A stretch of 39,073 bases of DNA from Candidatus Buchananbacteria bacterium RIFCSPHIGHO2_02_FULL_39_17 (GTDB taxonomy: Bacteria > Patescibacteriota > Patescibacteriia > Buchananbacterales > UBA6539): contig MHII01000021.1 of the NCBI GenBank assembly GCA_001817425.1, positions 33,301 to 72,373 on the forward strand, written 5' to 3'. The notes under the pieces are model-generated. The model was not told where the DNA came from. It saw only the letters and a list, made by a program, of their open reading frames with translations, and did not search any database. This document shows positions 31,629 to 39,033 of the stretch, one piece after another. Made by a program: the position numbers and the translations under genes. Within the stretch, counting starts at the first letter, position 1, and each line of letters opens with the position of its first letter.

Positions 31629-31663
31629 TAAATAGGTCACCGGTTCAAGTCCGACCGTGGGCT

Positions 31664-31830
31664 TTGGCGATGATGGCCCGCCCGCTTTGACTTCGTCAAA
31701 GCGAAGTCGGGCGCGGCAGGCGGGGCATATAAACTATTGGTCGTCGGTTTCCCGACGCACTGATTTGTTAAAATAATTAAGAAGTCGGGATCCTCGGTTC
31801 TCGGTGAAACCGGAACCAGGACAATTCTCT
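31664..31830. repeat. Palindrome-rich gap after the tRNA cluster
   Basis: GC-rich non-coding sequence with GCTTTGAC-TTC-GTCAAAGC (31684-31702) nested in GCCCGCC/GGCGGGGC, TCCCGAC (31750-31756) with GTCGGGA (31784-31790) over 27 nt, an alternative CGTCGG-TTTC-CCGACG, and a bulged GGTTC-T-CGGT hairpin near 31796-31818. GGTCGTCGGTTTC looks like part of a tRNA T-arm interrupted by the TCCCGAC unit. No gene seen. Confidence 0.5.
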
Positions 31831-31841
31831 CCCCCGGCTAT

Positions 31842-33005
31842 TCAATTTTTAGTTGAAATCAGCCGCCAAATCACGGCTTGTTTTTTTAATTCATCAAGAT
31901 AACTGTCTAAGTCTTTGCCCCGAATCAAAATGTGTCTCGCCCTAATTAATGTTGTTTGCTGTTCCGGTTCAGTAATTTTTTCTTCAACTTTAATGATGTG
32001 AAAACCAAATTTAGTTTTTACTAAATCGCTGATTTGGCCGACTCCTAAAGCAAAGGCGGCTTGTTCAAATTCTGGTACCATTTGGCCTAAACCAAAATAT
32101 CCTAAATCTCCACCTAAATCCGAAGTTACGTCTTCGCTGTATTTTTTTGCCAATTCGGAAAATTCTTCAGGTTTTGCCTTTACTTCATCTAGAATTTCTT
32201 GGGCTTTTTCCCTGGTGGCCTGATTAATTTTATCATCAAGGGTAATCGCGATACCTAATTTGTTTTTTACGATTAGTGGTTTAATAATTTCATTGGTAAA
32301 ATCATTAATGGTCCATTTGTATAAATCATTAAGTTGTTTTTCCAAAGTTTCACGACTGCCCAATTCAGCAATTAATTTATTAATTTGCTGGTCAATCTCC
32401 TGTTGGCTGACACTAATTTGATATTTCATGGCAGCTTGCTTTAAAATCTGATAATCAATTAGTCGTTCTAAGACATGGTTTTTAGCCTCCTTAAGTGATG
32501 GAATAATCAAATCAGAATTTTTTTCTTTTTCTTGTTGGTAAAAATTTGACAGGGTATTAACTTGTTTTTGCCAGTCAGTATAGGTCGCAATTTGAAAATT
32601 AACCACTGCTGCCGGCAAGGGAATAATTTTAGTGATTAATTTCGTTATTTGATTGTCCCACGCAAAATAATAAAGACCAGAAAGGAAAAAGATTATGGTG
32701 GCAGTAATCAAAAAAATTAAAATACTCAGGATTAATGTTTTTTTGTTTTGTGGTAATTTTGGCAACCTAAGAAATCCCGGCCAAAATTTTTTTATATATT
32801 TGCCCGTTAGCTGAGGCAGTTTTGGCTCCATCTCCGGCTCTGATTTTTTTTCTGTAATTTTTTTCGTTTCCAGCTTAAATTTTTGGCGAGGGGTAATATT
32901 TTTATCATCTTTTTTAAGCTCAATCCACTTTAAAACTGCGTCGCGTAATTTATTTATTTCTTCATCACTTAGATTATTATTGGTTGAATTTTTTAAATCA
33001 TTCAT
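31842..33005 (-). CDS. Membrane-anchored peptidyl-prolyl isomerase (PrsA/SurA-like foldase)
   Basis: A foldase for exported proteins. Residues 1-85 are cytoplasmic and charged, one transmembrane helix at about 89-110 (LILSILIFLITATIIFFLSG), a SurA-N-like helical domain (140-250, with YQISVSQQEIDQQINKL), and a parvulin domain: FSELAKKYSEDVTSDLGGDLGYFG (282-305), MVPEFEQAAFALGVG, TKFGFHIIKVEE (His336). The strand ARHILIRGK (356-363, His358) comes after the core instead of before it, as in the SecD insert. Start of the upstream divIC-like gene is in the same operon (2 bp gap). Confidence 0.9.
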   Translation of the reverse strand: MNDLKNSTNNNLSDEEINKLRDAVLKWIELKKDDKNITPRQKFKLETKKITEKKSEPEMEPKLPQLTGKYIKKFWPGFLRLPKLPQNKKTLILSILIFLITATIIFFLSGLYYFAWDNQITKLITKIIPLPAAVVNFQIATYTDWQKQVNTLSNFYQQEKEKNSDLIIPSLKEAKNHVLERLIDYQILKQAAMKYQISVSQQEIDQQINKLIAELGSRETLEKQLNDLYKWTINDFTNEIIKPLIVKNKLGIAITLDDKINQATREKAQEILDEVKAKPEEFSELAKKYSEDVTSDLGGDLGYFGLGQMVPEFEQAAFALGVGQISDLVKTKFGFHIIKVEEKITEPEQQTTLIRARHILIRGKDLDSYLDELKKQAVIWRLISTKN

Positions 33006-33007
33006 AA

Positions 33008-33415
33008 TTAATTTTTAAAGAAATATAGCCACCATTTTTGCGGATTATTTAAATTAGTTTCGCTTCTGGCGATCTGAGAACCTTCTGATTTCATTGGATT
33101 TGATGCCGTTTTGTTATCATTAACGACAATAACTCTTTCCCCTTTTAATTTTAGTCCGAGATCACGCCTGGCTTTTTCTTCGATATAAGCGTTTGAATTA
33201 AAATATTCAATAAGATTTTTTAGCCGAGTATTGTTAGTTTCCACATTGCCAATTTCTGTTTTCAGGCTAGATATTTCTTGATTAATTTTATTATTTTTTA
33301 TCCAGCTATTAATGAAATTAACTCCTAGTAAAATCAAAACGATGATCCCACCAAATAAAATTAGCTTAAAACGTAGACTAGATTTTTTTCCCCCTGACTT
33401 TATTCGATTTAACAT
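33008..33415 (-). CDS. FtsB/DivIC-like septum formation protein
   Basis: A single-pass protein: basic N-terminus, transmembrane helix at about 16-34 (FKLILFGGIIVLILLGVNFI), then a coiled coil (40-75, INQEISSLKTEIGNVETNNTRLKNLIEYF) and the family end motif with YIEEKARRDLGLKLKGERVIVV (77-98). FtsB/DivIC forms the divisome FtsQLB complex. A 35-residue polar tail follows. First gene of the operon with the foldase, an arrangement that ties division and export only by location. Confidence 0.88.
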   Translation of the reverse strand: MLNRIKSGGKKSSLRFKLILFGGIIVLILLGVNFINSWIKNNKINQEISSLKTEIGNVETNNTRLKNLIEYFNSNAYIEEKARRDLGLKLKGERVIVVNDNKTASNPMKSEGSQIARSETNLNNPQKWWLYFFKN

Positions 33416-33489
33416 TTAAATAAAAATATTTTGAATAACGCTAAAAATTTTTCTTTACTGGGTAAAGATTTAAATTCGTTAGTAATTAA

Positions 33490-33518
33490 ATTATACCATA
33501 AAGATAAACTTAGTTCAA
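33490..33518 (-). promoter_or_regulatory. Promoter of the divIC-foldase operon
   Basis: On the minus strand TTGAAC (33513-33518), 17-nt spacer, TATAAT (33490-33495). The -35 overlaps the stop of the upstream PH-domain gene. The leader is about 68 nt. Confidence 0.85.
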
Positions 33519-34120
33519 TAATGATCAGCTATCTCCTTAATTATTTCATTAAATTGCCTTTCTCCCAGTTCAATTTTTAATTTTTTTACTAAATTGACTA
33601 ATTCCTGACTTGACCAATCGGTGAATTCCCCGCCTGGCTGACGAGCGGGATAGCGAAATGACCCAACTAATTCAAGAATTCTTTCCGGAGTTTTAATATC
33701 GCGAAATTCAATTTTTGTTTTATTATCCCTTAAAATCAGGTAGAAATTACCTAAGCGGGCAATTAATTGAATCAGGCCATGATTTTCATAATAGGCATTC
33801 TTAATTTCAGCATAGGGAATTTCCGAGACAACTTTTTTTAAAATTCCTTGTTGGTCAAAGTCAATGATCCGCTGATTGGTAATAATAAATCGTTGCCAAT
33901 ACCAAACAATAGCCGCTCTAAAAATCCAAATTAAACTGATTAAAATCAAAGATGAAAAAATAGTAATTCCCAAATTTCCCCAAATAAAAAGCGGATACAT
34001 TAAAAAAAATGTTCCCAGAATTATTAATAGGGGAAAAAATAAATTTAAACCTAAAACTATCGGTGAACGGCGAATAATTTTTATTAGCCTTTCATTGTCA
34101 CTTAAAATCAGACCAAGCAT
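33515..34120 (-). CDS. Bacterial PH-domain membrane protein
   Basis: A 201-aa protein with two transmembrane helices close together (about 22-70, LGLNLFFPLLIILGTFFLMYPLF and ITIFSSLILISLIWIFRAAIVWYW) followed by a bPH2-like domain: RFIITNQRIIDFDQQGILKKVVSEIPYAEIKNAYYE-type pattern and IEFRDIKTPERILELV. The C-terminal 45 residues are amphipathic. YdbS/YdbT-type families have this layout; function unknown, possibly membrane stress or lipid binding. Stop of the P-type ATPase gene is 6 bp upstream, so they are co-transcribed. Confidence 0.8.
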   Translation of the reverse strand: MLGLILSDNERLIKIIRRSPIVLGLNLFFPLLIILGTFFLMYPLFIWGNLGITIFSSLILISLIWIFRAAIVWYWQRFIITNQRIIDFDQQGILKKVVSEIPYAEIKNAYYENHGLIQLIARLGNFYLILRDNKTKIEFRDIKTPERILELVGSFRYPARQPGGEFTDWSSQELVNLVKKLKIELGERQFNEIIKEIADHY

Positions 34121-34126
34121 AAATAA

Positions 34127-36820
34127 TTAAATCAATTTTTTTCTAACAATAAAGAAATGCTTAGTTAGCTCAATACCAACGATTTGAATTAAGGCAAGGG
34201 CAAAAACGAACAACCAATCATTTGGCTGTAAGGAAACAGTGTGAAATATATTTTTCAGCAACGGGTGGTAAATGGCAATTAATTGGAGGGTAAAGCCAAA
34301 AAATACGGCTAAGATTAAATAGGGGTTGGAAAAAGGATTTTTTGTAAAAATTGATTGCCTTAAGCTGCGGCAAGAAAAAACATACAATAAAGAATCAACG
34401 CCAAGAGTGGCAAAAATTAAAGTTCTGATATAATTTAATTCAAAAATTTCTGCCTTAACCATCAGGTAAAATAAGCCAAGTAAAATCAGGTTAGTAAAAA
34501 CACCGATAACAAAAATCAAAAATTTCATTTGGCGATTAAGGATTTTTTGGCTTTTCTTCCTTGGTTTATCTTTCATTACTTCCCTTTCGCCTGGCTCAAA
34601 AGTTAAGGCCAAATTGGGAAAACCGTCGTCAATTAAATTAATCCAAATAATTTGAGCGGGTAAAAGCGGCAGCGGCAAATTAAGCATAATTGATCCAGTG
34701 ACTAAAATGACTTCAGCGAAACTGTCAGAAAGTAGGTATAAAACAATTTTTTTAATATTTTCAAAGATTACCCGGCCGCGTTCAACCGCGGAAATAATAG
34801 TTTTAAAATTATTATCAAGTAAAATCAGGTCAGCAGTCTCTTTGGCCACGTCAGTGCCTGAGCCTAAAGCAATGCCGATATCAGCGGCTTTAAGAGCTGG
34901 GGCGTCATTGACGCCATCACCAGTCATTGCCACCACTTCTCCTTGTTTTTGCCAGGCATGAATAATGCGTAATTTATGATGCGGCTCTACCCGGGCATAA
35001 ATGTCAATTTCTTTGATTTTTTGTAAAAATTTTTCATCGCTTAACTGATCAATCTCGCTGCCCTCTAAAATATTTTTTTCTGAGACTTTTAAACCAAGCT
35101 CCGAAACTACAGCCTTAGCGGTTAAGCGATGGTCACCGGTGACAATAATGGGCCGAATGCCGGCCTGTTTGGCTAACTTAAAAGTTTCTTTCGCTTCCGG
35201 ACGCAGAGGATCTTTAATGGCGACAAAACCAACAAAAATTAAATCATTAAGAATTTCCTGATTTAAATTAAGATCATTATTGTTGGGAATTTGTTTATAG
35301 GCGAAAGCCAAAAGCCTTAAGCCGTGATTGGTAATTTTGTCAATTTTTTGATCCAGACTTTTTCTTAATTCCGATGTTAAAATCTGTTTTTTGGCATTAA
35401 TTCTAATTTGGTTTGATCTGGCTAAAATTTTTTCTGGCGCGCCTTTAACATAAATTACCTGACGTTTATCATCTAGGCGATGGAGGCTTGACATATATTT
35501 CATTTCCGAATTAAAAGGAATTTCGGCGAGGCGCGAGTATTGTTTTAAAGTCTTTTCGTAGGGTAGGCCGGCTTGAACTGCCGCCATCATTAAGGCCGCA
35601 TCAGTCGGCGAACCAATCATTTGCCAATTTTGCAAATCTTCACTGGGATTAGTAATCACGGCGTCATTGCAAAGTAGCCCGATTTTTAAAATTAATTCAT
35701 GATCCTTCAAGGTCCCGGAGTTGCTGTATTCAATATTTTTTTCCGTGGTTAAAAAATTGTCATAAGTGATTATTTGCGCTACCTGCATTTTTCCTTCAGT
35801 TAAAGTTCCAGTTTTATCAGTGCAAATAATTGAAACGCTGCCAAGCGTCTCGGCGGCAATTAAGCGACGGATTAAAGCTTTGCGCCGTAAAATTGACTTC
35901 ATCCCAATAGCTAAAATCGCAGTCACCGAAATTAATAATCCTTCTGGAATAGCGGCCACGGCCACGGCTACCGCCGTATTAAGCATACTTTCCTGACCGG
36001 CTAAGCCAAAACCAAAAATTGATCGTCCTTGCCATCTACCAATCATTACGATGAAAAAACCGACGAAAATAACAAAGTAAGTTAAGCCATGACTAAACTG
36101 AGTTAGTTGAATTTGTAAAGGTGTTTTTTCTTCTTTAGTTTCACTGACTAATTTTGTAATTTGCCCTAATTCACTCTTAATGCCAGTGGCGCAAACAACG
36201 GCTTTGGCTTTTCCGGAAACTACTACGGTGCCACTATAGACCATATTTTCTCGGTCCGCTAAGGCTGTTCCCTGATCTAAATTTTTTAAATTCTTCTCAG
36301 AAGGGATTGATTCTCCGGTTAAAGCCGCTTCGACTACTTGAAAATTATTGGCCGTAGTAATTCTAGCATCAGCGGGAATTTTATCGCCAGCGGTTAAAGA
36401 GATGATATCACCCGGCACCAAATTTTTTGCCTTGATTTCAACTTCATGACCGTCTCGGAAAACTCTGGCTTTAAAATCAACTAATTTTTTCAAAAAAGTA
36501 ATTGCTTGGTTGGCTTTATTTTCCTGATAAAAACCAAGCCAAGTATTAATTAAAACCGCCAGCATGATAATGGAAAAATCAACCAAATCTTTCAAAATCA
36601 ACGTGATTAAGGCGGCGGCGAGCAAAACATAAACTAAAGGGCTTTTAAATTGATTAATAAACGTCAAAAAAACCGAGAGTTTTTTCTCTTCGGGCAATTT
36701 ATTTTCCCCATTTTTTTTCAGCCGGTTTTCCGCTTCAAGAACAGATAAACCATTGGCGTTGGTTGCTAAAATTTCATAAATTTTGTTTATGGGGAGATGA
36801 TGCCAAAAAATTTTTGTCAT
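34127..36820 (-). CDS. P-type (P2-like) cation-transporting ATPase
   Basis: An 897-aa P-type pump, probably Ca2+-type. N-terminal actuator-preceding region WHHLPINKIYEILATNANGLS, actuator motif LTGES (167-171), TM4 IPEGL (291-295), phosphorylation site DKTGTLT with Asp335, nucleotide-binding KGAPEKIL, hinge TGDGVNDAPALKAADIGIAL, TM6 NLIDDGFPNLAL and four further C-terminal helices. TM4 PEGL and TM6 NLxxDG are P2-type features. The exact ion is not proven: TM6 has NLIDDG where SERCA has NLVTDG. A TATAAT box lies 11 nt before the start. It precedes the PH-domain gene. Confidence 0.94.
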   Translation of the reverse strand: MTKIFWHHLPINKIYEILATNANGLSVLEAENRLKKNGENKLPEEKKLSVFLTFINQFKSPLVYVLLAAALITLILKDLVDFSIIMLAVLINTWLGFYQENKANQAITFLKKLVDFKARVFRDGHEVEIKAKNLVPGDIISLTAGDKIPADARITTANNFQVVEAALTGESIPSEKNLKNLDQGTALADRENMVYSGTVVVSGKAKAVVCATGIKSELGQITKLVSETKEEKTPLQIQLTQFSHGLTYFVIFVGFFIVMIGRWQGRSIFGFGLAGQESMLNTAVAVAVAAIPEGLLISVTAILAIGMKSILRRKALIRRLIAAETLGSVSIICTDKTGTLTEGKMQVAQIITYDNFLTTEKNIEYSNSGTLKDHELILKIGLLCNDAVITNPSEDLQNWQMIGSPTDAALMMAAVQAGLPYEKTLKQYSRLAEIPFNSEMKYMSSLHRLDDKRQVIYVKGAPEKILARSNQIRINAKKQILTSELRKSLDQKIDKITNHGLRLLAFAYKQIPNNNDLNLNQEILNDLIFVGFVAIKDPLRPEAKETFKLAKQAGIRPIIVTGDHRLTAKAVVSELGLKVSEKNILEGSEIDQLSDEKFLQKIKEIDIYARVEPHHKLRIIHAWQKQGEVVAMTGDGVNDAPALKAADIGIALGSGTDVAKETADLILLDNNFKTIISAVERGRVIFENIKKIVLYLLSDSFAEVILVTGSIMLNLPLPLLPAQIIWINLIDDGFPNLALTFEPGEREVMKDKPRKKSQKILNRQMKFLIFVIGVFTNLILLGLFYLMVKAEIFELNYIRTLIFATLGVDSLLYVFSCRSLRQSIFTKNPFSNPYLILAVFFGFTLQLIAIYHPLLKNIFHTVSLQPNDWLFVFALALIQIVGIELTKHFFIVRKKLI

Positions 36821-36831
36821 AAGTTATTGAT

Positions 36832-36837
36832 ATTATA
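36832..36837 (-). promoter_or_regulatory. Extended -10 box 11 nt upstream of the ATPase start
   Basis: TGTTATAAT on the minus strand, right after the terminator of the DUF1461 gene; the transcript would begin about 5 nt before the ATG at 36820. No -35 recognisable. Confidence 0.6.
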
Positions 36838-36844
36838 ACAAAAA

Positions 36845-36861
36845 ATGGCGAATCTCGCCAT
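36845..36861 (-). terminator. Terminator of the DUF1461 gene
   Basis: ATGGCGA (36845-36851) and TCGCCAT (36855-36861), loop ATC, T6 downstream on the minus strand. The stem touches the stop codon at 36861-36863. Confidence 0.8.
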
Positions 36862-37475
36862 CATCTTTCAGTTTGATCTTTTAAAAAGTAAATTAAAGCC
36901 AGCAACATTATAAAAATGGCCGTGGTTATGATCATTGTAGAAATAATTAAATTTTGGAAATAAGCCGGCGGGAAGACATTAATGAGCGATTCAAAATTTG
37001 GATCTAGCTGCCAATAGTCATTAGAAAAAGTGAAAAGATGAAATTGGTAAAAGATTTTTTCAAAGTAAAACCTTAAAATGATAAATAACAATAACTCAAA
37101 CCCCAAGCAGATGAATAATATCTGTTTTATTAGATTAATTATTTGCCGCCGCCAAAATTTAACTAAAAAAATCAGCTGGGTAATAAGGAGAGCTAATAAA
37201 GCAAAAATAATCATTTTAAATTTAAACAGTAATTTTTTTATGTCTTGCAAATGGAGAATTTCCCGAGTCGTATAATAATTGACCTTAAGCTGATTTTTAT
37301 TTTTTAAATAATTAAATAAATTTTCAACTTGGTCTGGATTATTTTTAAACTGACTTTGGTTCCAGTTTAAATTTAAGCCTAAGTTAAGTCCGGCCATTAA
37401 ATAAATAAAGACCATTAAATTAATGGCAATAAAAAGCAGCCAGACTTTTTGGGCGATGATCTGTATTATTTTCAT
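36861..37475 (-). CDS. DUF1461 / TIGR01906 family membrane protein
   Basis: A 204-aa protein with four transmembrane helices (about 12-32, 85-105, 112-136, 175-197). The signature of TIGR01906/DUF1461 is visible: a long first extracytoplasmic loop (YYTTREILHLQDIKKLLFK at about 67-85) and FHLFTFSNDYWQLDPNFESLINVFPPAYF (about 146-173, FHxFxFxNxxWxLxP). Function unknown. It ends in a terminator directly before the ATPase promoter. Confidence 0.8.
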   Translation of the reverse strand: MKIIQIIAQKVWLLFIAINLMVFIYLMAGLNLGLNLNWNQSQFKNNPDQVENLFNYLKNKNQLKVNYYTTREILHLQDIKKLLFKFKMIIFALLALLITQLIFLVKFWRRQIINLIKQILFICLGFELLLFIILRFYFEKIFYQFHLFTFSNDYWQLDPNFESLINVFPPAYFQNLIISTMIITTAIFIMLLALIYFLKDQTER

Positions 37476-37493
37476 CGGCGTTTAATTAAGAAA

Positions 37494-37511
37494 TCGCCCC
37501 AAAACGGGCGA
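37494..37511 (-). terminator. Probable terminator after DUF378 gene
   Basis: TCGCCC and GGGCGA with a short A-rich loop, followed on the minus strand by TTTCTTAATT. A second hairpin (CCAGTTTTT/AAAAACTGG, 37566-37588) lies between it and the stop of the DUF378 gene. Confidence 0.5.
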
Positions 37512-37595
37512 CTTCAGGAATTATAAAAAGAGATTTTTTTAAAACCAGAATATGGGTATTGACATCCAGTTTTTTAGAAAAACTGGATTGGTTAA

Positions 37596-37808
37596 TTACA
37601 TTTTTTTAGAGCAGAAATTGCAGCTCTTGGTGTGGATGGCTAATTCGTAAATCGCGGAGAGACCGACCAAAACGTAAATTACCCTTGAAATCATCATTTC
37701 TTGGCCGCCAAATAGTTGACCGACTTCCCACTGGAAAAGTCCCTGCAAAAGCCAATTTAAACCGCCAATGATTAATAAAATAAAACTTAGTTTATGTAGT
37801 TGCTTCAT
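37596..37808 (-). CDS. DUF378 small membrane protein
   Basis: A 70-aa protein with two transmembrane helices: HKLSFILLIIGGLNWLLQGLF and VIYVLVGLSAIYELAIH, joined by WEVGQLFGGQEMMISR. This is the DUF378 pattern (GGLNWGLxG...YxLVGLxAI). The end KSCNFCSKKM holds a CxxC. The ATG at 37808 follows AGGGGGTG at suitable spacing; an in-frame GTG at 37817 is an alternative. An extended -10 (TGCTAAGAT, on the minus strand about 37834-37842) lies upstream. Function unknown. Confidence 0.8.
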   Translation of the reverse strand: MKQLHKLSFILLIIGGLNWLLQGLFQWEVGQLFGGQEMMISRVIYVLVGLSAIYELAIHTKSCNFCSKKM

Positions 37809-37860
37809 AGCTGTCACCCCCTTTCCTTTTTATCTTAGCACATTTTAGCGTAAACAAAAA

Positions 37861-38583
37861 CTAGTCGGCATTTAAAAAACTCTTAATGTAGCGAAATTCT
37901 TTGCGAATTTGATTAAAAAGATTATCTTTTGGATTAAAAACGCTTTCGATAATAATTGGTAGATTATAACTTTTCGCTTTTTTAATGATTATTTTTTGTT
38001 TAGTCAAATAAAGCGGGTGATGAAGACAGACCGGAGTAGAACCGCTTAGATGAATTTGGACTAATTTTTTTGCGTAAAGTTTTAAAAAATCATCAGCTAG
38101 GCCCATGGTCGGGTCATTATCATAAATATGCTGCAAATCTAAAACAAATTTAAAATTATTTTTGGTAATAAATTTTTTCAGGTCTTCGGGCAGTCGGCCT
38201 GTTTTTTTTCGGTTATCCATATTTTCAATACCCAAAGGAAACCGGCAAAAACTAAAAATTCTTAGATCTATTATGGTATCAGGATGGAAAACAACCAAAT
38301 TAAACCTAATCTTTTTTTGAATATCATTAATTGTTTTTATCACTAACTTGCTTTTTGCATTTAAACCGTATTGAATATTAAAAGTTGGCACGTGAAGCGA
38401 AATATATTGGAAACTAGACAGTTGTTTGCGATCAAGTTCTTTAAGTTTTTTTAATCGGTCTAAATCATGGGCCGTAAATTCAATCGCGTTAATCTTTGAT
38501 TCTTTCATTAAATTAACCGCTTCGTTGGAAATGGGATAGATTTCTGTCTTATAAAGACAGCCCGTGGCAAAACCGATAATCAT
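37861..38583 (-). CDS. TIM-barrel sugar isomerase / AP endonuclease 2-like protein
   Basis: A 240-aa xylose isomerase-like TIM barrel: strand 1 MIIGFATGCLY, AIEFTAHDL (strand 2), ISLHVPTFN (strand 3), LVVFHPDTI (strand 4), GIENMDNRK (strand 5, metal Glu), FVLDLQHIYDND (strand 6), VQIHLSGSTP (strand 7) and IIIESVFN (strand 8, Glu). The metal-ligand pattern His/Glu/Asp/His/Glu is roughly preserved. It is shorter than endonuclease IV (about 280 aa). The substrate is unknown; EndoIV-type DNA repair is also possible but the motifs are incomplete. Transcribed alone, towards DUF378. Confidence 0.7.
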   Translation of the reverse strand: MIIGFATGCLYKTEIYPISNEAVNLMKESKINAIEFTAHDLDRLKKLKELDRKQLSSFQYISLHVPTFNIQYGLNAKSKLVIKTINDIQKKIRFNLVVFHPDTIIDLRIFSFCRFPLGIENMDNRKKTGRLPEDLKKFITKNNFKFVLDLQHIYDNDPTMGLADDFLKLYAKKLVQIHLSGSTPVCLHHPLYLTKQKIIIKKAKSYNLPIIIESVFNPKDNLFNQIRKEFRYIKSFLNAD

Positions 38584-38642
38584 ATGAATTAATTATAACG
38601 AAATTTTAATAATAAGAGAATGGGATAAATTAACATAAACTA

Positions 38643-38671
38643 TTGCCAAAAAAAAATTTTTGTGATATTGT
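38643..38671 (+). promoter_or_regulatory. Promoter upstream of the interrupted tRNA-Lys
   Basis: TTGCCA (38643-38648), 17-nt spacer, TATTGT (38666-38671), about 30 nt before GGGGGTATAG at 38702. A normal tRNA-promoter distance, so this is likely the original tRNA-Lys promoter. Confidence 0.55.
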
Positions 38672-38701
38672 ATATTTTGTCAAAATGAATTTACAATTTT
38701 T

Positions 38702-38818
38702 GGGGGTATAGTCCCGACGTTCGCCTAAAGGTGAAGTCGAGATCCCGATTCCGCTAAAGGCGGACATCGGGACTCAGTCTGGTAGATCCGTCAGCTGGCG
38801 GACTTTTAAGCAGATGGG
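38702..38818 (+). pseudogene. tRNA-Lys copy split by two palindromic inserts
   Basis: It matches the first ~47 nt of the tRNA-Lys at 39024 in three pieces: GGGGGTATAG (38702-38711), CTCAGTCTGGTAGA (38773-38786) and CTTTTAAGCAGATGG (38803-38817). A clean 61-nt insert lies between tRNA positions 10 and 11, and TCCGTCAGCTGGCGGA (38787-38802) replaces the 8 nt GCAACTGC, which destroys the anticodon stem. The 3' half is missing. It cannot fold as a tRNA. Confidence 0.8.
38712..38772 (+). repeat. Tandem pair of 30-31-nt palindromic units
   Basis: Unit A (38712-38742) and unit B (38743-38772) share one architecture: TCCCGA outer arm, inner TTCGCC or TCCGC arm, TAAA loop, complementary inner arm, and GTCGAGA or TCGGGA outer arm. 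Together they begin TCCCGA and end TCGGGA. Confidence 0.85.
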
Positions 38819-38829
38819 TTTGATCCATT

Positions 38830-39033
38830 ATGATCTACAATGTTTACGTAATAAATAACCCTGAGAATGGTAAAATATATATTGGGCAGACTACTAATAA
38901 AAACAAGGGTGTTTGGCAATTAATTTATTTAGAGAAATACCCTAATCGTAAAACAGCGATACTTCGAGAAAAACAATTAAAAAGTTATCAGGGTAGAAAA
39001 TTTATTAGAAGATTAATAGACATGGGGGTATAG
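38830..39033 (+). CDS. GIY-YIG nuclease-like ORF with internal deletion
   Basis: A 67-aa protein: MIYNVYVINNPENGKIYIGQTTN is the GIY-YIG start (Tyr-x-Tyr and Tyr-Ile-Gly), and WQLIYLEKYPNRKTAILREKQLKSYQGRKFIRRLI is the C-terminal half typical of small UPF0213-type GIY-YIG proteins (with REKQLKSYxGR). The middle helix (usually RLxxHNxGxxxxT, with the catalytic Arg) is missing, so it is probably inactive or a remnant. Its stop codon TAG is the last triplet of GGGGGTATAG, the tRNA-Lys 5' end, so ORF and tRNA overlap by 10 nt. No ribosome-binding site is seen. Confidence 0.6.
   Translation: MIYNVYVINNPENGKIYIGQTTNKNKGVWQLIYLEKYPNRKTAILREKQLKSYQGRKFIRRLIDMGV

Larger units (their letters stand above)
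31483..31663 (+). pseudogene. tRNA-like sequence interrupted in the anticodon region by a tRNA-Thr unit
   Basis: 5' part: GCCCGATG-TA-GCTC-TCAGTTGGTA-GAGC-AACGTATTCG (31483-31520). 3' part: AATAGGTCACCGG-TTCAAGT-CCGAC-CGTGGGC-T (31631-31663). The acceptor strands pair (GCCC-ATG with CGTGGGC) if one G is bulged; the D-arm is perfect; TATT/AATA could be the anticodon stem; the T-stem has only 3 good pairs. Between them lies a 13-nt stem (31525-31537 with 31616-31628) enclosing tRNA-Thr. It is a degenerate tRNA or an unusual interrupted one; no anticodon can be assigned. Confidence 0.5.
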
